Positions 55,831-64,000 of a DNA stretch of 64,000 nt are shown one piece after another. The DNA comes from Auriscalpium vulgare (Eukaryota > Basidiomycota > Agaricomycetes > Russulales > Auriscalpiaceae), in contig JAHBBC010000004.1 in NCBI GenBank assembly GCA_019915015.1, positions 1,984,001 to 2,048,000 on the forward strand, written 5' to 3'. Every line of letters begins with the position of its first letter. Position 1 is the first letter of the stretch. The position numbers and the translations under genes were made by a program. The notes under the pieces were generated by a model. It saw nothing but the letters and a program-made list of their open reading frames with translations. It did no database searches and was not told the origin of the DNA.

Positions 55831-56162
55831 GGCGGGTCGACGGCGGGGTATGTTCTAGAGGGGAGAGGACAAGGAGATTAAAGCCGTCGAGGCTGTTGTC
55901 GACGTCGAGCGCAGCAAATCTCGAACAAACTGCGCGAAATCACCGCCCAACATTTTCCCCCCATTTTACTGGCACCGCCTCCTGCCCCATTTGGGTCAGT
56001 TCCCACGTGGCGACGCCGACATACGCGTGACGTCACACCGCGTCGGCTTTTCCTATCAGAATATCATGACGTTGGGTGCGTACAATACAGCGCACACGAC
56101 CCCGGGCACGATAGGCCACACGCACCGCGCCCTCGTCGCCTCGCCCAGCATCCCCTTGGATA
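55831..56162. promoter_or_regulatory. Transporter upstream region
   Basis: This is the 5' flank of the minus-strand transporter and the 3' flank of the next minus-strand gene. It contains CACGTGG and TGACGTCAC (about 56028-56036), a CRE-like core. No gene is seen. Confidence 0.4.
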
Positions 56163-57299
56163 TCAATGGAGCAGCGCCTTCATCTTCTTGATGAGCGCAT
56201 TAGCGTCCGACGCAACCTGCCATCGCCTCAGCACCCCAAACCTCACTCCATCTGCCGAACGCACCTGCTCGTCTTCCACCAGGCGCGCAAAGTCAGCCTT
56301 CAACGTCCGCATGAGCCGCCGGTGCGACTTGGCCTGGCGCGCGGGCAGCTCTTCGACTGCACCTGTGCTCAGCACGCAGCACGCGGACAGCCCGAGTAGG
56401 ATACATACTCTGCGTGCACGCGGCGTCTACTTCGGCCACGCGTCGGCGTGGAAGGTCGCCTTTCGTCATGGCAATCGCGTTTGCGGCGCTGATTGCGGTC
56501 TGCCCGTGGCGTTAGCGATGATATATGAGATATGATAACGGCCCCGAGCGAAGCATCGGACGGACGCACGTGAGTGTCGCCCCACTGCCGCGCGCCCTCG
56601 CTCAGCACGCGCGCCGCCGCACCCGTCGTGTCCGCCATCTCGAGCGCGTCGCCCGCGATCTTGTCTCTGCAAGTGTCCAGCGTCAGCACACGCCGTCTCG
56701 CTCCCCAGCTCACCGACGAAGGACGCATGGGAGGCAGCACGGGAAGGGAAGGAAGGCGGCAGAGCGGAGAGATACGCGCATATATGCGTTCATGTCGCGC
56801 ACGAAAGCATCCGCGAGCGCGCGGTGCTGCGCGCACGCCGCGGACACCTGCTTCTGGCGCGCCGACGCTCGGGAGGACGATTTCGTGGACTTCTCTGGAG
56901 TCGGGGCGAGTGGTCAGTGAGTGGGTGATCGCGGCAGCGCGGGGTGGCAGCGTACTCCGGAGCTCGCGCAGCATTACAAGCAGCTGCTCGTCTTCCCTGC
57001 GAGATGTAACGGCGCGTGCAGTCAGCATACATGCGCGCAAGCATGTGAGCGCGCGACGCACTTGTCTGCACCTTCGGGCTCGTCCGCGTCGCCTACGTCC
57101 ATGTCTGCGTCCAGGTCCAGGTCCAGCGCGTCGTCGTCGCGATCTGAGTGCTCCGAGGGCGCGGCGCGGGGCGGTTTGTTGGCCCTTGAGCCAGAGGCCG
57201 ATGCGCGCGGTGCAGCTGCGTGTATGCGCGGTCAGCGCCCCGCGTATGCCAGTACCGAGCGTGCTTACACGGTGCGGCGGCTGCGGACTTGCGGGGCAT
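56163..57299 (-). CDS. Unrecognised acidic multi-exon protein
   Basis: Not recognised. A plausible chain of exons on the minus strand begins MPRKSAAAAP at 57299, with donor GTAAGC. It continues APRASASGSRANKPPRAAP and an acidic run DALDLDLDADMDVGDADE, then KEDEQLLVMLREL. Next come a Ser/Lys-rich SARQKQVSAACAQHRALADAF, then DKIAGDALEMADTTGAAARV and a helical ISAANAIAMTKGDLPRRRV. The final exons hold VEELPARQAKSHRRLMRTL and VASDANALIKKMKALLH, with the stop at 56163. Heptad-like helices suggest a coiled-coil nuclear protein. Several splice sites are inferred by frame alone. A copy of its first exon and intron lies at 58320-58430. Confidence 0.55.
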
Positions 57300-59500
57300 G
57301 TCGAGGCTGCAATATAGATGTAAGTTTACGTGCGTTGGGAGATGAGAGACAGTCAGTGATCGAGGAGGTGCAGTAAGGTGCAGGAGCTGCGCCGGTCGCC
57401 CGGGCCGAGTCCGTTGAGTGCGTGCACGTGATGAAGTTAAGCAAGCGGCCGCGCGGCGCGCCAGCCGCGAGGCTCTCGCCTTTCTTCCCCACTACATCCT
57501 GCATTGAATGAGTTCGCAACCAAAGACAGATTTTTCCTGCTACCCTGGGCTTTCTTCTACTGTGCGATGTGACCCAGAATCACTATCAGCCCACCACAAG
57601 ATGCACTTTGGCACTCTGGACAGCCTGTTCGCCGCTTCAGGTTCGTTAGTGGCTCATGTTTCAACGACTGTTCGGGCACTCCTTGTGACTTCCGAAGGTA
57701 CGCTTTGCGATACACGAGCGTCCTAGCATGGCGCCTGTTGACAAGTAAGTAAGTGCACCGCCGGTCCTTGCATGCACCTGACGCTGACGAGCTGTCAGGT
57801 GGGCCGTGGGCCGATGCGACAGGACCTCATCCTCCTGGTCAACGCGCCCTTCACTTTGACGCGCTCCGGATAAACTCTGTACTTGCTTCTATCTGAAGAG
57901 CGCTTTGCCTGACCCCCGCCCCGCGTTGTCTGTGCCTCGTCCTTCCCACAGTGTACATCATGAATCTAGAGAACCGTCGTGCCCAAGATCGTCGGGTAAG
58001 TATAGGTAAGTATTGGCTCTTGCCAAGCTCTTGCGCTTGCATCTTCGTGTGTTGCTGATCCAGACATATATTTAGTCAGTGCCTGAGGTATGACGACATC
58101 GATTTCGCTCCGGCGTTCTTCAAGACCTTTTGCAGACCTTGCGCGTGGGCGCGGGCATCAAGTGGAAGTTCGACGACGTCTGATTTGCCCTTGCCAATCC
58201 TTCTGTCTGCAGCTATCGTTCCAATCAGCGAACCCCTCCCGCATACACCCCGTCATCCCGCAATCTTCTTAGGTCCCAAGAACTCAACGTCAACATGCAA
58301 GTAGCCCGCAATGCCAGACGCCGACAGTGCGCGTGGTGCGCCTGCGTGTATGCGCGGTCAGCGCCCCGCGTCTGCCAGTACCGAGCGTGCTTACACGGTG
58401 CGGCGGCTGCGGACTTGCGGGACATGTCGAGGCTGCAATATAGAGGTAAGTTTACGTGCATTGGGAAATGGGAAACAGGTCTGTGATCGAGGAGGTGCAG
58501 GAGCTGGTGAAGAGTCCGTTGTGTGCGTGCACGTGATGACATTAACCAAGCGGCCGCAAGGTACACATCCTGCATAGTATGAGTTCGCAACCAAGGACAT
58601 ATCATTCCTGGTAACCCGGGTTTTCTTCTACCGCGATGTCGCCCAGAATCACTATCAGCCCACCACAAAATGCACCTGGGCACTGTGGACATGCTGCCGG
58701 TGGACACGCCGCTTCAGGTTCGTTGGTGGCTTCAAGCTTGTGTTTCATCTACTCTTCGGACACACCTGTGTACCGTCGGAAGTACTGGTTTGCGACATAC
58801 GAGCGTCCTAGCATGCCGGCTGCTGACAAGTAAGTAGGTGCACCAACGGTCCTTTCATGCACCTGACGCTGACGAGCTGTCAGGTGGGCCGATTGGACAG
58901 GACCTCACCCTACTGGTCAACGCGTTTCGCAGACACTCAGTTGAGTTTCGGAGAGTGGTGCGCCTGGTTCAACTAGTGCAATATGGTCGCAACTCTATTA
59001 TCCCCTGTCGCCTGCCCGCGTTCCCCACCATAGTCCAACGTGCAAGATCGTAGAGTAAGTGTTGGCTCTTGCGCGTGCTCTCCCTTTGTGTAGTGCTGAT
59101 CCTGGCATACTTAGTCCGAGTGCGTGCACTGATAGGGGTTGTAGCAACATTGATGTGCAGGCTCATGCTTGAATACATCTTCGGGCCCACCGGACGTATC
59201 ATTTGTATGCGACCGAGCGTCTGGCGGTGAGTGCCGGCTGTCTTCTTTTCCTGACGCTCACGCGGCCAAATAGCCCAATTTTCAGGACCTCTCGCTTCCG
59301 ACCGGGCTCAGGATACCTCCAGCTGTTTTCTGGCGAGCGCGCCTGACGTTGCAACTTATGGCCGGACGGCGTCCCGAACCCTTTGGGACTTCGAGGCCGC
59401 CACGAAGTCCAAGTCCAGCTACTCATCAACTGGCTGCTCTTCAACAGGCAAGTCTTTCGCTAGGTCCCTAGAACTTAAGTCAACATGCAAGTGGCCCGCA
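57230..59500. repeat. Decayed tandem duplication (two units of about 1.1-1.2 kb)
   Basis: Unit 1 (about 57230-58309) and unit 2 (about 58310-59500) align in blocks: TGCGGCGGCTGCGGACTTGC, GATCGAGGAGGTGCAG, AGAATCACTATCAGCCCACC, CTGACGCTGACGAGCTGTCAG, AAGTATTGGCTCTTGC and the closing GTCAACATGCAAGT. Plus-strand traces of a gene (FAxxERPSMxPxDKWA, split by a GTAAGTA intron) occur in both units but are frame-broken. I do not recognise the ancestral gene. Confidence 0.65.
58300..58440 (-). pseudogene. Orphan copy of a first exon and intron
   Basis: On the minus strand MSRKSAAAAP and the following GTAAGC intron repeat the first exon and intron of the gene at 56163-57299 (MPRKSAAAAP). The rest of the gene is absent; the sequence passes into the end of unit 1. 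It has no continuing reading frame. Confidence 0.6.
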
Positions 59501-60749
59501 TTCCTCTCTACATCCGTCTCCGTTCTGACTCCCTTGCGTCACCCAGCCCAGCGTCCAATCGCGGCCAAGGCACTTGATACGACCTGCAGGGCAGAGATCG
59601 AAGTTAACTTGAAAGCTGATGCTGACGTTGAACGCCGGTCCCGGCGGCCGCTTGCGTCCGTCTGCCTTCTCATGACCCATGTGTGTACGTATCCTCGTGC
59701 GGCTGCTTGGTTTTCCCGGAGCCCGCTGGCTTATCACCAGTGGGGCTGGAAGGTTTCTTTCCCCTTCTCTCAAGACGTCCGGTGCGGTCGTTTCCCCCAG
59801 CTTGTACATCCACTTATGGCACGCTGGCTATTACAGGGCTGGTCTGGTATTCAGGCACCGGACCGCTGCAGGCGCCTGTAGGCTGCAGCGTCGCATGTAT
59901 ACTAACTAGCTTGCAAATACACATGTAGCGCTAAGCCCGTGCCTCGCGCTTTGGCCACAGGCACCGAAGTCTCAGGAGGAGTACACCGCAAGGCTCCCGC
60001 ATCTCGAAGCAAACCTTCTCCCCTGACCGCGCTCTTTTGTCGGTCTCATGACGCTTGATGTGGCCGATCTCACTATACCCGTCGGCGCCCAGCCTCGTTG
60101 CTCCATGCCCAGCGCATAGCGTCCCAGGATTCGGTTTCCTCGGTTGTTTCGCCAGCCGGCTCCTTCGGCCAACAACGCGTGTGCAGCGACGGCACAGCCA
60201 CGGCACAGCTTTTAGCCCCAGGCACCGGGCGCTGTACTTGGCAGCCTTACTGTATACTCGCTGCCAACTCGCTGCAATGTACATCATCAGCACGGCTATT
60301 GAAGTTCTGCGCATCATGTCAGCAAACGACCGATCCCCATCTGGCACGCGTGGGCTCCTGCCGCTGCATGCTTCGCACCAAGCCCGACTTGGACACCAAG
60401 TGCCCGTGGTCTCCACCTGCGTCAGTCTTCGCAGCTATCTACGCGCTCGCGGGTCTCCCACCGCGGGGTGGGATCGGAAGAACCGCACCCACCGCGAACG
60501 GGTGGAAGCCAGACTTGGCCTTCGAGCTGAATAATACTACCGCGTACCGCGGTCGGATCCGGTCATCGTCCGCGCCGCCCATCTGCGCGAGGTCTACGCG
60601 AGGCAGCGAGGCCCGCAAGTCTACATTCGGGCGCCTGAGAAGTATTTCAATTGTCCAGGCGTTACAGGTTACTGATCTCGCTAGGTTATAAAGGTGCACC
60701 TGCCCGCGCTAGCGCTCGCTTCTGCCCCTCCGTTTCCTTCGTCTCTCCT
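59501..60749 (+). promoter_or_regulatory. Intergenic region with TATA box before a membrane-protein gene
   Basis: No supported gene is seen between 59501 and 60680; open frames here lack recognisable motifs. A short phrase is loosely repeated (GGCACGCTGGCTATTACAG near 59818, and TACTTGGCAGCC near 60235). A TATAAA at 60687-60692, about 60 bp before the ATG, followed by a CT-rich stretch, is a good promoter candidate. Confidence 0.45.
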
Positions 60750-62089
60750 ATGAACGCTGTCTTCACGCCCCGGCGCGTGCTTTACCTGCTCATTTCTGCG
60801 TGGTCCCCGATCGCGGGCGTGTGGGCGATTGCCGCGCAGGAGCAGTCTGTTTCCGCCCCGGAGTGCACTGCGAACCCTGCGAACTGGAACTGGGTGCGTA
60901 CCAGCTCACTCGAGATTCCCTTTCTGTCCTGCGCCGCTGCCCGGATATCTGATCATCTGTGCTCTCAGACAACGAACAGTCTCGGGGAGGGCCCATGCGA
61001 CGTTGCAGCACACATTGAGGCCTCATGTCAGGATAACCGTGCGTCTATTCAACGCTGCGCTTGAGATGGTATGTACTTACCGTCTTTGCAGAGTTCGTGA
61101 TACCCCCAATACTTGCGACGCAGCACTACACGGGCCCCGACCCGTCTGACTCGCAGAACATATGCGAGTGCAACACCGTTGTCTATTGCCTCATCAGCGC
61201 ATGCACAGGCTGCCAGGGCGCCCAGTGGACTTCGTACGTTCTACTCTTCTTCCTTCCCACACGAGGCCCACAATGTGCGAGACAGCTGGTCGCAATGGAG
61301 TGCCAATTGTGCGACAACACTTAACGGAACGTGAGGATTGTTCCCGTCACCTCGGGATGCGGCGAGTTTACTGATCTCGGGTACATGCGTGACAGATTGA
61401 ACCAGTCATCAATACCCGACGGCATGGCTATTCCGTTCTGGGCGTTCCAAGGCGTCGCTGTGCGTGCTCTGTTTCTCGCAATCGTGCGCTGCCCTGACCC
61501 GTTCTACGCAGCCCGATGAGAGATGGGACAACACGACTGCGCGGGGGATTGGCGGTGAGCCATCCGCCACTTTTGCACCGCAACGCACTAACGAGCCCTA
61601 CAGGGTTCCCGGAGGCGAACTCCACATGGGTGCCCGATAACGTACAGCCTACGATCGTCCCCAGCGGCGAAATCAATAAAGGCGCGCTCGTGGTGGGAAT
61701 CGTCGGTGGCTTCCTTGGCGCACTGCTCGTCGGTTCGTTGATTTGGTTTCTGCTGCGCCGCCGCCGCAAGGCTCGCGCGTCCGCTGGGTCGGGGAAATTC
61801 GTGCCGGATATGTCGGAGTACAGCGCAGTGCAGTCGCCGTACCTGGACAGCTTCAACTCGTCGCAGATGGAAACGCCTCATAGGTTTTATGTACGTCCTT
61901 GTCCTGAAAAAAATTATATGTGTTCTGACATTGTCTATGACTATCACCCAGGATCCGGATGATCCGAGTACCTATCCGCCAGGATTCCAGTCAAGGGAGA
62001 CACATCGGGTGGCACGCGACTCGACTCTGTCTATGAAGACTCCGGGAGCGTCTGTCTACCTCTACCGTGGGTTGCCGGAGCTGGATTGA
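60750..62089 (+). CDS. Cys-rich single-pass membrane protein (paralogue 1)
   Basis: Secreted-ectodomain membrane protein of unknown function, of a type common in Agaricomycetes. At least seven short introns were placed by frame. It starts MNAVFTPRRVLYLLISAW, a signal peptide, then SAPECTANPANWNW. The ectodomain follows in order: TTNSLGEGPCDVAAHIEASC, HYTGPDPSD, CECNTVVYCLISACTGCQG, WSQWSANC, IPDGMAIPFWAFQGVA, WDNTTARGIGG and FPEANSTW. Paired cysteines suggest disulfides, and Asn-X-Thr/Ser sites are present. A membrane segment (ALVVGIVGGFLGALLVGSL) is followed by LLRRRRK and a cytosolic tail. The final intron (after HRFY) leads to DPDDPSTYPPG and a stop at 62087-62089. A TATAAA lies about 60 bp upstream. 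A close relative follows at 62889. Confidence 0.82.
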
Positions 62090-62888
62090 GCAACGAGGTC
62101 GGTGCTCGGTATGAAGAATGGACAGTACTTGGACAGTGGACGATTGAGTGCTGCACTTTATGTATGCTAGCTTATTGACATTTGTAATTCCTTACTCTTT
62201 TTTGGCAAATCCGAAGGAGATGCGCCAGATATAATTTATGCGAATGTCTTCGCGATAGCCTGGTGGCACAGTTTACATTACTTCACGAACTACGTAGAGA
62301 TCGGCGCCAGCTCTGACTAGTACTAGTAGGTATATTCGCAACCGCCTCGACGAAATGGCAGAAACGCCAAAAGTCCATAACTTGATTGATGGAGGATCTC
62401 CCTGAGATGGATTAGAAGTCACGGAATTGACACGGAACCCGTGGGGACAAACAAAGTCATTGCCGGGCTTTACCGGGCCCCATCACAGATCTCGCTACCA
62501 CGGTTGCCGCTGCAGTCCTCCTCGCACTTGTCTTCACTTGTCCCAGGAGTAAGCTCAAAGTTCAGCTATCTGCGTACTCCAAGTTGCGGGCCTCCCTTCG
62601 CGGTGTGTATTCGGACTCGCCCACAGCGAACAGCCTGGTGCAACTTAGATTTGCCCATCGTCGGCCGTGGTTATCATCCGCGCCGCGCTCACCTGTGCTG
62701 GCTACGCGTGGCGGAAATGTCCGCACTGCGTTGGGGCGCGCTGGACGATTCATTTATTTGTGCTGTTACAGATTAACCCCATTGCGCTGATCTCAGGCTC
62801 GCCGTGCTATAATGTTCTGAAGTCCCTCAATGTTCACCTTCCTGTGCCCGCACTCGCCTCTCCCCCTTTCTCTCTTCGTCCCCCGCCG
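62090..62888 (+). other. Intergenic region between the two membrane-protein paralogues
   Basis: No gene is seen. It contains a CTATAAT element near 62808, about 80 bp before the next start, and a CT-rich run just before the ATG. Both are similar in layout to the upstream region of the first paralogue. Confidence 0.4.
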
Positions 62889-64000
62889 ATGGACAAGGTC
62901 TTTGCGCCCCGGCACGTGCTTCTCCTGCTCCTTTCTGCGTGCTCTTCGATCGCTGCCGTGTGTGCGATCTCCGCCCAGCAGCAGTCTGTTTCTGCCCCGC
63001 AGTGCACTGATGACCCTGCGGACTGGGACTGGGTGCGTACCAGACAACTCGCGCTTCCCCTTCTTTCTCGGCTGTTGCCCATGGTTATCTAACTGTATAC
63101 ACCCAGGCAACGAACAGTATCGGCCAGGGCCCATGCGCAGTTGCAGCACACATTGAGGCCTCATGTCAGGACAACCGTGCGTCTATCAGCGCTGCGCTGA
63201 GAGCTTCAGACGGCCTAGACTTTACACGTGGCAGAGTTCGTGATACCCCCAATCCTTACGACGCAGCACTACACGGGCCCCGACGCGTCCAACTCTGCCG
63301 ACATGTGCCAATGCAACACCGTCGTCTATTCCCTGATCAGCGCATGCACGGGCTGCCAAGGGGCGCAGTGGACTTCGTATGTTCTACTCTTGTTCCTTCC
63401 CACTCGAGGCTCACAAGGAGCGAGACAGATGGCCAGATTGGAGCATTAATTGTGTGACGATGCTGAACGCAACGTGAGGATCGCCCTCTTCACCTCGGGA
63501 CGTGAAGAGTTTTCTGATCTCTGCGGGGGGGCATGTGTAACAGAATGAGCCAGTCCTCAATACCCGAGGGTGTGGCTGTGCCTTTCTGGGCGTTCCAAGG
63601 CGTCACACTGCCAGTGCGTCCTTTGTTTCTCGCCCTCGCAGACTGCTCTGACCCGTTCCCCGCGCTCCCTGCAGGATGGTATGTGGGACAATGTGACCGC
63701 GCGCGGGATCGGCGGTAAGCCACCCGTTACTTCTGCCCAGCAATACACTGACAAGCACGCTTGACGCTTGTTGGCGCCTCCAGGGCTCCCGGAGGCGAAC
63801 TCCACATGGATCCCCGGCACCGTCGCCGCCGCGCAGTCCCCCACTAGCAGCAACTTCACCAACAAAGACGCGCTCGCGGTTGGGATCGTCGGCGGCTTCT
63901 CCGCCGCAGTGGTAATCGGCTTGTTGGGCTGGCTGCTCCTGCATTGCTGCTGCCGCAAGGCGCCGGCACCCGCTAGGTCGGCAGCGAAGTACCACGTAGT
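62889..64000 (+). CDS. Cys-rich single-pass membrane protein (paralogue 2), cut by window end
   Basis: Paralogue of 60750-62089 with the same exon plan. It starts MDKVFAPRHVLLLLLSACSS, a signal peptide, then SAPQCTDDPADWDW. After introns come TNSIGQGPCAVAAHIEASC, HYTGPDASN, CQCNTVVYSLISACTGCQG, WPDWSINC, IPEGVAVPFWAFQGVT, WDNVTARGIGG and LPEANSTW. The membrane segment is ALAVGIVGGFSAAVVIGLLG, then CCCRKAPAP, a cysteine-rich juxtamembrane stretch instead of the RRRRK of paralogue 1. The 3' end lies outside the window. Function is unknown. Confidence 0.8.

Noticed and set aside
59931..60416. Minus-strand 161-residue frame
   Set aside because: It has no recognised domain and no intron structure, and overlaps equally long plus-strand frames; it is left as intergenic.

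Overview
The window looks like nuclear DNA of a filamentous basidiomycete (Agaricomycetes; a wood-decay polypore is plausible but inferred). The grounds are many 45-65 nt introns with GTRNGT/YAG ends, multi-exon P450 genes, an STT4-type PI 4-kinase, and an expanded family of fungal-specific FunK1 protein kinases with the HRDISAGN and DWDLC motifs. I see no bacterial, organellar or viral features.

Left part (1-36.2 kb): a FunK1 array. Four long-form loci (321-2600, 8483-10768, 18614-20899, 28130-32609) have a presequence, an N-terminal domain with a D...ExK...QxxxY signature (nuclease-like, my inference), a kinase domain and a Ser-rich tail with a KRRK patch. Five short-form loci (5338, 11402, 15469, 21533, 33207) lack that domain and the Gly-rich loop. 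A block of about 10.13 kb (1930-12061) is tandemly repeated at 12062-22192 with very few differences. The junction falls inside a FunK1 gene and makes an in-frame short/long chimera (11402-12732). Each unit also carries two retroposon-like insertions, a Helitron-like element inside a broken FunK1 gene, and a frameshifted 3' piece of a branched-chain 2-oxoacid dehydrogenase E1-beta gene. The fourth long-form gene is split by a 2.19-kb CACTA-like element with 68-bp perfect terminal inverted repeats.

Middle part (22.2-42 kb): a second duplication (22.2-24.5 and 33.8-36.2 kb) carries a FunK1 3' half and a single-pass membrane protein gene of unknown function. Each copy is followed by a cytochrome P450 gene, in opposite orientations (25190-27413 plus; 36397-38580 minus). 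The upstream region of the minus-strand P450 is split by a 2.8-kb element with 16-bp inverted repeats, which leaves its distal half at 41.77-42.02 kb.

Right part (42-64 kb): an intron-containing tRNA-Ser(CGA), the full STT4-like gene (with an apparent AT-AC intron and an 8-nt exon in the kinase domain), a third P450, a UDP-galactose-type nucleotide-sugar transporter on the minus strand, an unrecognised acidic multi-exon protein, a decayed tandem duplication, and two paralogous Cys-rich single-pass membrane proteins, the last cut by the window end.

The conserved housekeeping genes (STT4, the transporter, the tRNA) are single. The FunK1 and P450 genes are multi-copy, mobile-element-rich and chimeric. 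No metabolic pathway links the genes; the shared theme is recombination-driven turnover of an accessory kinase/P450 island.
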